Shown: positions 1 through 10,156, counted from the stretch's first letter. The stretch: 64,000 nt of DNA from Vibrio maritimus (GCA_000755425.1 BBMT01000004.1:1-64000), one strand, 5' to 3'. Program-made: numbers and translations. Notes: generated by a model not told the origin, from the sequence alone.

Positions 1-180
1 GTGAACCTCGTTGCCCGCATCCGGTCGAGTCGCTCCAAACACCAAAACCTCAGCAGAAATGCTGGGGTTTTCTTGTTTTTAGCCATTTGATTAAGGCTGC
101 TACATTGGGGGAGGTGAACCTCGTGCCCGCATCCGGTCGAGTCGCTCCAAACACTAAAACCTCAGCAGAAATATTGGGTT
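1..180. repeat. direct repeat pair with hairpins
   Basis: A sequence of about 70 bases beginning GTGAACCTCG at position 1 recurs from position 114, differing by one missing T and a few substitutions. The shared block runs through CCGGTCGAGTCGCTCCAAAC and into AAAACCTCAGC. The first copy ends in a good hairpin with a T-rich tail; in the second the right arm is degraded. The first copy is cut by the window edge, so its full extent is unknown. I could not fold either copy into a tRNA and do not recognise the family. Confidence 0.6.
44..80 (+). terminator. intrinsic terminator in first repeat copy
   Basis: AAAACCTCAGC (44-54) pairs with GCTGGGGTTTT (61-71) around a six-base loop and is followed by a T-rich stretch. 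It would end a transcript entering from the left of the window. Confidence 0.6.
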
Positions 181-280
181 TTCTCATTCTGGTTCTTTTC
201 CACTTTTAGCCTTTATCTTACTGATTCTTTTTGCAATGATGTCCGTACTAAAAGCACTCTAATCGCGAATCGAGGCCTCT

Positions 281-1003
281 ATGTTTACCGGTATTATTCA
301 ATCCGTTGCCACCATTGATAAAATTACAGACCTCAATGGTATCCGTACTTTTGAAATTGACTTTGAAGAAGGCTTTTGTGTCGATGTCGAAATTGGCGCT
401 AGCATTGCTGTAGATGGTGTCTGTTTAACGGTAACCGAGATCCAAACTGACAAGCGTTTGTCGTTTGATGTGATGTTGCAGAGTCTCAACATCACCACGT
501 TAAGTTCATTTGAACAAGGGCAAGTCATCAATGTTGAGCGTGCAGCTAAAGACGGCGCTGAAATCGGTGGTCATCCATTGTCTGGACACGTGGATTTTAA
601 AACACCTCTAGTGGCCGTAGAGCAGCAAGAAGATAACTATCGCATCAAGTTCCAACTGCCCAAAGAGTGGAAACCTTATGTATTCCCTAAGGGTTACATC
701 GCAATCAATGGCGCGAGTTTAACTGTGTCTGAGGTCGATAAACAAGAGGGGTGGTTCGATGTTTGGCTTATCCCAGAGACTCGCCGCATGACAACCTTTG
801 AAGGAAAGGGTGTGGGTGATGACGTCAATATTGAGATTGAACGCGGCACTCAAGTCGTCGTCGATACGGTGAGAGACACTATCGCAGAAACATTAGGACC
901 GCTATTACCTATGTTTGAAAAGTTCTTAGAGCAGAATGGTGTAGATGTAGACACGATTGGCCATGCTACAACTAAGAGCTTGAGCGATAAGAAAGATCAG
1001 TAA
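281..1003 (+). CDS. ribE: riboflavin synthase, alpha subunit
   Basis: This enzyme dismutates two 6,7-dimethyl-8-ribityllumazine molecules into riboflavin, the last step of the pathway in the cytoplasm. The 240-residue protein starts with the hallmark MFTGIIQ and consists of two repeated lumazine-binding barrels. The first carries GVCLTVTEI. The second starts near residue 95 (GGHPLSGHVD) and carries GASLTVSEV and the LIPETRRMTT segment. The last 40 or so residues, after DTVRDT, are a C-terminal extension beyond the usual ~215 residues. No FMN riboswitch was recognised upstream, and ribA lies elsewhere in the window. A terminator follows directly, so it looks monocistronic. Confidence 0.96.
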   Translation: MFTGIIQSVATIDKITDLNGIRTFEIDFEEGFCVDVEIGASIAVDGVCLTVTEIQTDKRLSFDVMLQSLNITTLSSFEQGQVINVERAAKDGAEIGGHPLSGHVDFKTPLVAVEQQEDNYRIKFQLPKEWKPYVFPKGYIAINGASLTVSEVDKQEGWFDVWLIPETRRMTTFEGKGVGDDVNIEIERGTQVVVDTVRDTIAETLGPLLPMFEKFLEQNGVDVDTIGHATTKSLSDKKDQ

Positions 1004-1013
1004 ACATGTTTAG

Positions 1014-1046
1014 AAAAGCCGTCTCCAAAGAGGTGGCTTTTTTTAT
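1014..1046 (+). terminator. terminator after ribE
   Basis: AAAGCC and TCTC pair with GAG and GGCTTT across a short CAAA-centred loop, followed by a run of seven Ts, 10 bases past the ribE stop codon. Confidence 0.8.
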
Positions 1047-1049
1047 GGT

Positions 1050-1504
1050 ATCGGTTTGATATCGTTAACAAATGCTTTATAAATTGAGCAACACTTCCAC
1101 CGATAAAACGGTTGCGATGATAATGAGTTCTATGTTACTTTCCCGCCCAATCTCGGAATGAATCTGGGGGATACGCGTCGTAACCATTCAAGCTGATTGT
1201 GATACGACGTAGGGTAGGTACTGGTTATGCCAATAATCAGTAGACGGGATACTGATGCCTGGACAGGCATATTTATGGGAAACCCAACATTGAAACACAT
1301 TAACTCTCACTCAAAAATCAGCTTTGTACTTCCAAACTGTGTATTGCGCGTAAATCGTAGTATCACAGAGCCTTGATTTTCAACATCGATCTATTTTCCT
1401 AGCGCGCTTGCGTTGGGCTTCGTCACATCTGTAATTCAGGTGGGGCTCGTTTTGTTGTTCGCGTTACAGCCAGTTCTGTGCGCGTAAAATCAGGTTACAA
1501 GTAA
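1050..1504 (+). promoter_or_regulatory. long leader of the norspermidine operon, possibly structured
   Basis: About 450 non-coding bases separate ribE from the next gene. They contain several strong inverted repeats: CGTCGTA (1176-1182) with TACGACG (1203-1209); TAACCA (1181-1186) with TGGTTA (1222-1227), which overlaps the first pair and so would be an alternative fold; ATGCCT (1255-1260) with AGGCAT (1265-1270) around a GGAC loop; and TGGG/CCCA (1276-1286) around AAA. The translation start at 1505 has only a weak ribosome site. I recognise no known riboswitch, so a regulatory leader is inference. Confidence 0.35.
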
Positions 1505-4400
1505 ATGAGTACAGCATTCGAATTTGATTCCAAAGAATTCGCGTCTTCGATTTCCGTGCTAGTTCCGCATGTCGAAGGCACCTACGATCTGACCCCAGAT
1601 CAAGTTCTATTAGACCAAGCTGAGCATGAATCAGAAGTACGTTCGTATCCGCGACGTCTTCCGATTGCCATTAAGCGCGCCTATGGTGCCTTAGTGGAAG
1701 ATACTCGCGGTCAGATCTTCTTAGATTGTCTAGCTGGCGCTGGCACCTTGGCGATGGGGTATAACCACCCTGAAATAAACCAAGCCCTAAAAGAGCAGCT
1801 AGATTCTGGCCTGCCATACCAAACTCTCGATATCACTACAGAAGCCAAAGATCGTTTTATTAAACGTGTTAAAGCCTTCCTGCCGGAGCAATTTGCTGCG
1901 GATTCAGTGATTCAGTTTTGTGGCCCATCTGGGCTGATGCAGTGGAAGCTGCAATCAAGCTTGCTAAGCAAACCACAGGCCGCAACACTATGTTTGCCTT
2001 CCGCGGTGCTTATCATGGTATGACGAATGGCACCATGGGGATGATGGGCAATCTTGGTACTAAGGCGCGTCGCACCGGGCTGATGTCCGATGTGCATTTT
2101 ATGCCATTCCCATACAGTCTGCGCTGCCCGTTTGGGCTCGGTGGTGATGCGGGTGCCAAGCAAAGTATTCGCTACATCGAGCGTCTTCTCAATGACGACG
2201 AAGCAGGCATCATGAAGCCTGCAGCAATCATTGTTGAGCCTGTGCAAGGTGAAGGTGGTGTGATTCCGGCTCCGGCGTTTTGGCTTAAAGAGCTGCGCAG
2301 GATCTGTGATGAACATGAAATCTTACTAATTCTGGATGAGATCCAGTGTGGCGTAGGTAAAACGGGTTACCGATTTGCCTTCGAAGAAGCAGGTATTAGC
2401 CAGATATCCTTTGTCTTTCTAAAGCGATTGGTGGCGGTTTGCCAATGTCAATCTTAGTGTTCAATAAAAAGGTCGATACCTGGAATGCGGGTGAACATAC
2501 AGGCACATTCCGTGGTAACCAATTAGCGATGGTGTCGGGTGCGAAAGCACTAGAGATCATCGAGCGTGACAACCTTGTTGAGCACGCGAGCATTGCGGGA
2601 GAGTATTTACGCCTTGGTCTAACCAAAATCAAAGATCGCGTGAACTGCATAGCGGAAGTTCGCGGTAAAGGTCTGATGCTAGGCGTTGAGATTGTTAAGC
2701 CAAGCGGCGCACACAACAAGTTTGGTGAGCCAGTCGCTGATGGTGAACTGACACTTGCGATTCAACGCGCTGCGCTTGAGCGTGGCCTAATGGTCGAAAA
2801 GGGCGGTCGTGACGGCTCTGTGATTCGCTTCCTGCCACCACTTATTATCAGCTTTGAGCAGATTGACTTTGCGCTGCGCACTATCGAGGAAGCGATCATC
2901 GTTGCAGGTGGCGGCGAGAAATCCGAGCAAGAGGCGAAGGAATCTAGCTGGCGAAAGCACTTCATCCATACCGGTGAGCAAGGGGCAACGGAATTTGCTC
3001 AGGTGATGAATCACACCACTCAAGCGATGAAAGAAGTGTTTGAGAAGGTCAGTAAACCATACTCTGGATTGGATCCGAAAACGCTCGAAAACCTTATCAA
3101 TGACGTCAATCTTGATAGTCAAAACAACAGCCTGCAAAGCGTAGTGGATGAAACTGCGGGGCTGGTTGCTGAACACTCAATCTTCACTCAACACCCAGAC
3201 TGTATTGCTCATTTGCACACGCCTCCGCTAATGCCTGCGGTGGCAGCTGAAGCGATGATAGCGGCGCTAAACCAGTCAATGGATTCTTGGGATCAAGCAT
3301 CTGCTGCAACGTATGTTGAACAAAAGGTGTTGGACTGGCTGTGTGAACGATATGAGCTTGGCGAAAATGCGGATGGCATTTTCACCAGTGGTGGTACGCA
3401 AAGTAACTTGATGGGTTTGCTGCTCGCTCGCGACCGTATTGCTGACCTCACTGACGGCCACTCAATTCAGAAGCTTGGCCTGCCAAGCTACGCCGATAAA
3501 TTGCGCATTGTATGCTCAGACAAGTCGCACTTCACGGTACAAAAGTCAGCGTCACTGCTTGGTCTTGGTGAAAAAGCGGTGCACTGTGTGGCAACTCACG
3601 ACAATGGCACGATTAACACAGATGATTTGCTGGCGGATATCACAGCACTTAAGGAAGAAGGACTCATCCCGTTCGCATTGGTTGGTACCGCTGGCACCAC
3701 AGACCACGGCGCGATTGACGACCTAGCTGCACTTGCTGATATCTCCGCTCAGTTTGGTCTTTGGTTCCATGTTGACAGTGCTTACGGTGGTGCTCTGATT
3801 TTGAGCCGTCATAAAGATAAGCTTCAAGGCATTGAAAAAGCCGATTCCGTGAGTGTTGATTTCCATAAGCTGTTCTATCAAACAATCAGCTGTGGCTCAC
3901 TGCTTGTTAAAGACAACGCTAACTTTAAATACCTGCTTCATCATGCTGATTACCTCAATCGCGAACATGATGAGCTGCCGAACTTGGTCGATAAATCTAT
4001 CGCAACAACAAAGCGTTTTGATGCTTTAAAAGTCTTTATGACGATGCAAAACGTCGGTCCAGAAGCGTTAGGTGAGATGTACGATCATCTCATGGATCAA
4101 ACTCAGCAAGTGACCAAGCTGGTCGAAGCACACCCGCAGTTTGAGCTTTTGGCTAAGCCGTCTCTATCGACTGTGCTCTTTAGAGCGACAAACACAGAAG
4201 CCGCAGACTTAGATCAGCTTAACAAAACGATTCGTACCGAAGCGCTCACTCGCGGCGTGGCGGTACTAGGGGAAACCGTCGTAAACGGTCACTCTGCGCT
4301 GAAATTTACGATTCTAAACCCTTGCTTGAAGCTATCGGATTTCGAGACGCTTCTAAACAATATTCATCAATTAGCCCTTGAGCTAACTAACTCTCACTAA
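1505..4400 (+). CDS. fused diaminobutyrate aminotransferase / diaminobutyrate decarboxylase
   Basis: This bifunctional PLP protein makes L-2,4-diaminobutyrate from aspartate semialdehyde and decarboxylates it to 1,3-diaminopropane, the entry to norspermidine synthesis. The first half (about residues 1-470) is a class-III aminotransferase with LILDEIQCGVGKTGYRF and the PLP lysine in LSKAIGGGLP. The second half is a group-II decarboxylase with HVDSAYGGAL and the PLP lysine in SVDFHKLFYQT. Two one-base deletions break the reading frame, at about 1931 (GGGG read as GGG) and about 2400 (CCC read as CC). Restoring both gives a continuous protein of 965 residues. The fusion is typical of Vibrio. The dehydrogenase gene follows 21 bases downstream. 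Confidence 0.92.
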
Positions 4401-4421
4401 GAGAAAAAGGAAACAAAACAA

Positions 4422-5665
4422 ATGGCAATTCTACAAATTGGTGCAGGTGGTGTTGGTTGGGTAGTCGCGCACAAAGCGGCTCAAAACAACGATGTACTGG
4501 GTGATATCACTATCGCTTCACGCACTGTAGCGAAATGCGAAAAAATCATCGAGTCAATCAAGGGCAAAAATAACCTTAAAGATCCAAGCAAAAAGCTTGA
4601 AGCGCGTGCCGTAAATGCGGACGACGTAGAAGCGCTAGTTGCTTTGATCAACGAAGTAAAACCGGATCTTGTGATTAACGCGGGTCCTCCTTGGGTGAAC
4701 ATCACCATCATGGAAGCGTGTCTACAAGCGAAGGTGTCTTACCTAGATACATCCGTAGCGGTTGATCTATGTTCTGAAGGTCAGCAAGTACCACAAGCTT
4801 ACGATTGGCAGTGGGGCTTCCGCGACAAATTCAAAGAAGCGGGTATCACAGGCATTTTAGGTGCTGGTTTTGATCCAGGTGTTGTAAGTGTATTTGCCGC
4901 TTACGCAGTGAAGCACTTGTTCGATGAGATTGATACTATCGATGTTATGGACGTAAATGCGGGTGATCACGGTAAGAAGTTTGCAACCAACTTCGATCCA
5001 GAAACAAACATGCTTGAAATCCAAGGCGACTCTTTCTACTGGGAGAATGGTGAGTGGAAGCAAGTGGAATGTCATTCTCGCATGCTTGAATTTGATTTCC
5101 CACTAGTCGGTAAGCACAAGGTTTACTCTATGGCGCACGATGAAGTGCGTTCAATGCAAGAGTTTATCCCAGCGAAACGTATCGAGTTCTGGATGGGCTT
5201 TGGCGACACTTACTTAAACTACTTCAACTGTATGCGCGATATTGGCCTACTAAGTCCAGATCCGCTAACACTGCACGATGGTACGGTCGTTCAACCACTA
5301 CACGTGCTGAAAGCACTACTACCAGACCCAACTTCTCTAGCGCCAGGCTACACAGGTAAAACCTGTATTGGTACTTGGGTTCAAGGTAAAAAAGACGGCA
5401 AAGAGCGTTCAGTATTTATCTACAACAACGCTGACCACGAAGTGGCGTACGAAGATGTTGAGCACCAAGCGATCTCTTACACGACGGGTGTTCCGGCAAT
5501 TACTGCCGCACTTCAGTACTTCCGTGGTAAGTGGGCAGAGGCTGGCGTGTTTAACATGGAACAGCTAGACCCAGATCCGTTCTTGGAACTATGCCAGAGA
5601 TCGGTTTGGATTGGCATGTTCAGGAATTGGAAGTGGGTGGTCCGGATATTCAGGTTTTGAAGTAG
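4422..5665 (+). CDS. carboxynorspermidine synthase (carboxynorspermidine dehydrogenase)
   Basis: The enzyme condenses 1,3-diaminopropane with aspartate semialdehyde and reduces the Schiff base with NADPH to carboxynorspermidine. The N-terminus has a Rossmann dinucleotide site, LQIGAGGVGWVVAHKA, followed by a saccharopine-dehydrogenase-type fold with INAGPPWVN and LGAGFDPGVVSVFAAYA. A single missing base near 5592 scrambles the last 24 residues. Adding it back restores a tail reading EIGLDWHVQELEVGGPDIQ and a stop at 5663-5665, for 414 residues. The ribosome site AAAAAGGAAAC precedes the ATG. It belongs to the operon that supplies NspC downstream. Confidence 0.92.
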
Positions 5666-5670
5666 GGGTT

Positions 5671-5830
5671 TTAAGAGCTTACCCCTCCTAGCCTCCCCTT
5701 ATAAAGGGGAGGAACAACAGGCTCGCTAGCGTATCGCCAGTTTAATTTGTTAGGCGATGCGACGATAGGAGCTAGCTATTGTTCTCCCCCTCAATAACGG
5801 GACGCGTAGTCGGGGGAGCTAGAGGGGGTA
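5671..5830 (-). mobile_element. MITE-like palindromic repeat element
   Basis: A non-coding element of about 160 bases lies between the dehydrogenase stop codon and nspC. Its ends are imperfect terminal inverted repeats: ACCCCTCCTAGCCTCCCC at the left and GGGGGAGCTAGAGGGGGT at the right. Inside is the perfect hairpin CCTCCCCTTATAAAGGGGAGG. Read on the minus strand it matches the elements at 47.4-47.9 kb over nearly its whole length. It encodes nothing. The hairpins could stabilise or cut the norspermidine operon transcript. Confidence 0.8.
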
Positions 5831-5888
5831 AAAACCACCAACCCAAAAACCTGCTAAAATCCCCCAACCATCACCCGGAACCCAAACC

Positions 5889-7022
5889 ATGAACAAATCC
5901 CAACTAAAAACCCCATACTTCATGATCAACGAATCCAAGCTGATCGAAAACCTAGAGAAAGCCAAACACCTCAAAGAGATCTCAGGTGTCAAACTGGTGC
6001 TCGCGCTGAAGTGTTTCTCAACATGGGGTGTTTTCGACATCATCAAACCATATCTCGATGGCTCAACCAGCAGTGGTCCGTTCGAGGTAAAACTTGGTCA
6101 CGAAACCTTTGGTGGTGAAACGCACGCCTACAGTGTGGGTTACACCGAAGACGATGTACGTGAAGTGGCGGATATCTGTGACAAGATGATTTTTAACTCT
6201 CAGTCTCAGTTAGCTGCTTACCGCCATATTGTCGAAGGCAAAGCGTCTTTGGGGTTAAGACTTAATCCGGGCGTTAGCTATGCTGGACAAGATCTGGCAA
6301 ACCCTGCGCGTAAGTACTCTCGCCTTGGCGTGCAAGCGGATCATATCGACCCAGCCGTGTTTGATAGTATCGATGGCGTCATGTTTCACATGAACTGTGA
6401 AAACAAAGATGTGGACGCATTCATTGGTTTACTTGATGCGATTTCGGAGCAGTTTGGTGAGCACCTCGACAAGCTGGATTGGGTGAGCATGGGCGGCGGC
6501 GTATTCTTTACGTGGCCTGACTATGATATTGCAAAGCTTGGCGAGGCGTTAAAAGCATTTTCTGACAAACACGGTGTTCAGATGTATCTAGAGCCGGGTG
6601 AAGCCATCATCACCAAAACGACTGATCTTGTGGTGACTGTGGTGGATATTGTCGAGAATGAGAAGAAAACCGCCATTGTTAACTCAGCCACTGAAGCGCA
6701 CCGTTTGGATACTTTAATCTACAATGAGCCGGCTTCCATTTTGGAAGCAAACCCAGAAGCTAAGCATGAATATGTGATTGGTTCGTGTTCTTGCCTTGCT
6801 GGGGATCAGTTCTGTGTGGCCAATTTTGATGAGCCGCTAAAAGTCGGTCAACAGCTACACATTATGGATAGTGCTGGCTACACCATGGTGAAACTGAATT
6901 GGTTCAATGGCTTAAAGATGCCATCCATTTACTGCGAGCGCTCCTCTGGTGAGATTGAGAAACTCAATGAGTTTGGCTACGAAGACTTCAAGCGTTCACT
7001 GTCTCAGTGGTCTGTGAGCTAG
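5889..7022 (+). CDS. nspC: carboxynorspermidine decarboxylase
   Basis: NspC is a PLP-dependent alanine-racemase-fold decarboxylase that converts carboxynorspermidine to norspermidine; in Vibrio norspermidine influences biofilm formation. The 377-residue length is normal. Features visible are the PLP lysine in [13 protein letters not shown] (about residue 41), the substrate-pocket [21 protein letters not shown] near residue 238, and GSCSCLAGD with the catalytic cysteine near residue 300. It is the third gene of the pathway, separated from the second by the palindromic element. A strong terminator follows. Confidence 0.95.
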   Translation: MNKSQLKTPYFMINESKLIENLEKAKHLKEISGVKLVLALKCFSTWGVFDIIKPYLDGSTSSGPFEVKLGHETFGGETHAYSVGYTEDDVREVADICDKMIFNSQSQLAAYRHIVEGKASLGLRLNPGVSYAGQDLANPARKYSRLGVQADHIDPAVFDSIDGVMFHMNCENKDVDAFIGLLDAISEQFGEHLDKLDWVSMGGGVFFTWPDYDIAKLGEALKAFSDKHGVQMYLEPGEAIITKTTDLVVTVVDIVENEKKTAIVNSATEAHRLDTLIYNEPASILEANPEAKHEYVIGSCSCLAGDQFCVANFDEPLKVGQQLHIMDSAGYTMVKLNWFNGLKMPSIYCERSSGEIEKLNEFGYEDFKRSLSQWSVS

Positions 7023-7047
7023 TCGTTCAGTGACCACTTGAATAGAG

Positions 7048-7078
7048 CAGGCAAGCACTTAGGCTTGCCTGTTTTTTT
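7048..7078 (+). terminator. terminator after nspC
   Basis: CAGGCAAG and CTTGCCTG form a perfect eight-base stem around CACTTAGG and are followed by seven Ts. Confidence 0.9.
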
Positions 7079-7142
7079 ATAAGCCCCTATCTTTTAACAA
7101 GATATGCGTATGCGCTTCACTTTCCTCAAGGAGCCTTTTCTG

Positions 7143-7724
7143 ATGAAGAAATCATTCTCTGCCAAGTTATTTGGACTACTCATAGTGCTGTTTAGCTTGT
7201 CTGGGTGCGTTAGCTACAGTATTACTGAGCAAGAGATGACTGATTACCTTAACCAAAACCTCAAGCTTGAACAGGCAGTAGGCATTGAGGATATGCTGTA
7301 TGCAAAAGTGTCAGTTGATGACTTAAAAGTGAATATTGGACGCAGCGATAAAGACAGAGTTGCGGTGTTTGCCAATACAACAGCCGAGCTGCACATGATG
7401 AACCAGCCAGAGATTAACTTAGATCTGGATATCGAATTTAGTGCCATACCGAGCTACAAGAAAGAAACGGGTGAGGTGTTTCTCAAGTCGCTTAGGCTAG
7501 AGCGCTTAGATGAAGATGGTTCTGTGTTAACCCCGGAGATCAGGCAACTCATTAAGCCAGCTGTCGCATTGATTGGTAATGCCGTTTCGAACTATCCGGT
7601 GTATCAACTTGATGAAACCACGGTAAAGCAGTCACTGCTTAAATCCTCAAGCCCTGAAGTGAAGGTAGAGGACAACAAATTAGTTATCGATTTTTTGAGT
7701 AGACCGAGATTTTTGAAGCACTAA
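7143..7724 (+). CDS. DUF1439 (YceB-like) lipoprotein
   Basis: A small lipoprotein of the YceB/DUF1439 family, whose biochemical role is not established. The start at 7143 is preceded by AAGGAG. The signal peptide ends in a lipobox, LFSLSGC, with cysteine near residue 22, so the mature protein should be anchored in the envelope, probably the outer membrane. The rest is a lipid-binding-like domain with alternating polar and hydrophobic residues (LNLDLDIEFSAIP) typical of the family. It stands alone between the nspC terminator and the next gene. Confidence 0.8.
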   Translation: MKKSFSAKLFGLLIVLFSLSGCVSYSITEQEMTDYLNQNLKLEQAVGIEDMLYAKVSVDDLKVNIGRSDKDRVAVFANTTAELHMMNQPEINLDLDIEFSAIPSYKKETGEVFLKSLRLERLDEDGSVLTPEIRQLIKPAVALIGNAVSNYPVYQLDETTVKQSLLKSSSPEVKVEDNKLVIDFLSRPRFLKH

Positions 7725-7825
7725 GTGATCTGGTTTGACCAGGTTGGACTATTATGGATAATTCATTCAATTAATTGGAAAAATGGCGGAGGGGCTCCCT
7801 TGCGTCAACAGCAAAAGGACTGTTC

Positions 7826-8275
7826 ATGATCAGCAAAATTATCACCACATTAGCCGTAGTTCTTATCGGCTACATGTTTTACAAAAATAACAGCATGCCG
7901 TCATATTTAGGCGTGGATGATGGACAGTTGTCTCGAATGCCTTCTACCCCAAATGCCGTTTCTTCGCAGACCAAAATTCCAGAGAAACAGGTACAACCTA
8001 TTGCGTTTGACGACTTAGCGACAGCCAAAGCTCGCGCATTGGCAGCACTTAAAACCTTGGGTCGCAACGAAGTTGTGACGGACAATGGCGATTATGTTCA
8101 TGCCGTGTTTACTACGCCATTGATGCGCTTTCATGATGATGTCGAGCTGTATTTTGACGCGGACAATGGTGTGATGCATTACCGCTCTCAGTCGCGTACC
8201 GGATACAGCGATGCAGGTGTTAACCGTGCTCGCTATAATGAGTTTGTAAAAGCGTTCCAGCAAGCCAACGGCTGA
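7826..8275 (+). CDS. DUF1499 family protein
   Basis: A 149-residue protein with an N-terminal membrane segment (residues 1-17, MISKIITTLAVVLIGYM) and a soluble DUF1499 domain ending in the conserved pattern YRSQSRTGYSDAGVNRAR, which defines the family. The function of DUF1499 proteins is not known. I chose the ATG at 7826 because AAAGGA lies just upstream; earlier in-frame codons lack a ribosome site and would bury the membrane segment. Confidence 0.82.
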   Translation: MISKIITTLAVVLIGYMFYKNNSMPSYLGVDDGQLSRMPSTPNAVSSQTKIPEKQVQPIAFDDLATAKARALAALKTLGRNEVVTDNGDYVHAVFTTPLMRFHDDVELYFDADNGVMHYRSQSRTGYSDAGVNRARYNEFVKAFQQANG

Positions 8276-8289
8276 CCTCTGAAAGCGAT

Positions 8290-8334
8290 TCTCCTCACTG
8301 GCGGTCTGATTAAATATCTGACAATGTGAGGAGA
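8290..8334 (+). promoter_or_regulatory. hairpin that occludes the ribosome-binding site of the DUF3179 gene
   Basis: TCTCCTCAC (8290-8298) is perfectly complementary to GTGAGGAGA (8326-8334). The right arm contains the whole GAGGAG Shine-Dalgarno sequence six bases before the ATG at 8340. There is no T tract, so it is not an ordinary terminator. It could limit translation unless opened. Confidence 0.55.
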
Positions 8335-8339
8335 GTAAC

Positions 8340-9286
8340 ATGCGCTCTATTCTTCCTGTACTTTCATTCGTTACATTTCTGCTTGCCCCTTCGTTTGGAT
8401 TGGCTAAATCCCTCAATGGCTTTGAGTTAAACAATGCCACCGTACCGCTCAATTTGATTCAAAGTGGAGGCCCACCTCGAGATGGCATACCTGCACTGAC
8501 CGATCCCAAATTTGAATTAGGTAGTAGCACAAAAAGTGTTAAGCCACGAGATGTGGTTCTGGGGTTAGTCATCAATGATGAAGCAAAAGCCTATCCACTG
8601 AACATTTTGAATTGGCATGAGATCGTCAATGATACTGTTGGTGGAGAACGAGTCGTAGTGAGCTATTGTCCACTTTGTGGTAGCGGGATGGCGTTTAGTA
8701 GCAAGCTAAAGGGAATGGAGAGCGTGAACTGGAGTTTGGTGTATCGGGTTTGTTGTATAGCTCAGATGTGCTGATGTATGACCGTGAAACCGAGTCACTT
8801 TGGGCACAGATCCATGGAGAAGCCGTCGCAGGCGCGCTGGTTGGCAGCAAGCTCAAGCAGATCCCAATGTCTCTTTCTCGTTGGTCAAATTGGTTGCAGC
8901 GCTACCCGGATACACAGGTGCTGTCGACAGAAACGGGATATCGGCGTGACTACGAGCGCGATCCTTACGCCGGTTATGCTGAGCATCCTAATGTCTATTT
9001 TCCCGTGGCAAATCAAGCACCAAGTCAATACCACCAAAAAGAAATGGTGATGGGCGTACTATTTGGCGATAGTGCCGTTGCTTTCCCATTCAGTGAGTTA
9101 GAAAAGCAAGATGAAATGAGTTTTGAGTACGTTGTTGGCGATCAGACGTATACCATTCACTGGGATAGCCATAACCAGTCAGCTTGGATAACTAGCAAAG
9201 ACGGAGAGACCTTAGCATCTACTTTGCTATTTTGGTTTGCTTGGTATGCTTTTTATCCTGACACCCAAATCTTTGGTGCATCTTAA
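8340..9286 (+). CDS. DUF3179 domain-containing secreted protein
   Basis: A secreted protein of the DUF3179 family, whose function is unknown. It has an N-terminal signal peptide (about residues 1-22, ending FGLAKS), the hallmark VVSYCPLCGSGMAF near residue 110, and LLFWFAWYAFYPDT at the C-terminus. One missing base near 8725 (GTGG read as GTG) splits it into two overlapping frames. Repair joins ...MESV to ELEFGVSGLLYSSDV and gives 315 residues. The conserved cysteine motif is intact. A hairpin sequesters its ribosome-binding site. Confidence 0.85.
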
Positions 9287-9289
9287 AAA

Positions 9290-9330
9290 AATAAGCCCCA
9301 AGCATTTATGAGTACTTGGGGCTTGTATTC
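9290..9330. terminator. bidirectional terminator between convergent genes
   Basis: AAGCCCCAAG (9294-9303) pairs with CTTGGGGCTT (9316-9325), flanked by a run of As on the left and Ts on the right. It can serve both the DUF3179 gene and the convergent DJ-1 family gene. Confidence 0.8.
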
Positions 9331-9353
9331 TTCGTTGTGTATAGCGGGTTTTA

Positions 9354-10025
9354 TTAGCTAAGGCTTTCAACCAGTGCTTTACCCACGCCGTGGGCACTTG
9401 TTGGGTTTTGACCCGTGATAACACGCTCATCAACGATGACCAACTCTTGCCATGGCTGCACCTTAGTATAGCGATTAGCAGTACGTGCAAGAGATTCCTC
9501 TAGCAAGAATGGAATCGCATCGATGGTGCCAAAGTCGACTTCTTCTTCACGAGTAAAACCGGTTACCGATTTAGAGGTCAACAGCTTTTCACCATTGCTC
9601 AGCGTGATTGGCAGAAGTGCGCCCGGACCGTGACATACCGCAGACACAATGCCACCACTCTCGTAGTGTTTTGCCGCAATGGCTGCGAACGATTCGTCTG
9701 TTGCGAGATCAGACAGCAGACCAAAACCGCCAGGATAGAAGATGGCGTCGTAGTCTTCTACGTTGATTTGCGAGACTGGAATGGTGTTGTTAATGCGGTT
9801 TTGAAAGTCATCGTTCGCTAACAGTTCTGCATTGACGCTGTCACCTTCGATATCTGTGCCATATAGCGGCGCTTTGCCACCTTTGATTGAAGCGATGTCA
9901 TACTCGAACCCAGCGGCTAGGATTTCACTGAGCGCATGGGTTAATTCTGGCGCGTAGGTACCGTTGGCTTGATCGGTTTCACCTAGCGTGGCGTGATTGG
10001 TAACTGGGATAAGTACTTTTTTCAT
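9354..10025 (-). CDS. DJ-1/PfpI superfamily protein
   Basis: A 223-residue class-I glutamine-amidotransferase-like protein of the DJ-1/PfpI (HchA-like) group, which includes chaperones, glyoxalase III-type and proteolytic enzymes. The nucleophilic elbow cysteine is in IVSAVCHGPGALLP, and the acidic partner region is FYPGGFGLLSDL. Which activity it has cannot be told from sequence. A LysR-type regulator is transcribed divergently from 132 bases away, a layout that often means the regulator controls this gene. Confidence 0.85.
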   Translation of the reverse strand: MKKVLIPVTNHATLGETDQANGTYAPELTHALSEILAAGFEYDIASIKGGKAPLYGTDIEGDSVNAELLANDDFQNRINNTIPVSQINVEDYDAIFYPGGFGLLSDLATDESFAAIAAKHYESGGIVSAVCHGPGALLPITLSNGEKLLTSKSVTGFTREEEVDFGTIDAIPFLLEESLARTANRYTKVQPWQELVIVDERVITGQNPTSAHGVGKALVESLS

Positions 10026-10156
10026 GATTCATTCCTTTTGAGCAGACTGGCTTTTTATTGTCGAACTAATATTAATTGCAAATCAGATGGGTGATAATTG
10101 ACGAATTAGGAAAAACATTATTGCCATATAGCAAAAATAGGCGTTGCGAGGTCATT

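Noticed and set aside
1..43. 3-prime end of a tRNA gene
   Set aside because: The sequence cannot form a T arm with the usual stem and loop, although a CCA follows and a terminator is close.
181..280. FMN riboswitch upstream of ribE
   Set aside because: The conserved RFN element sequence blocks are not present, and the leader is short.
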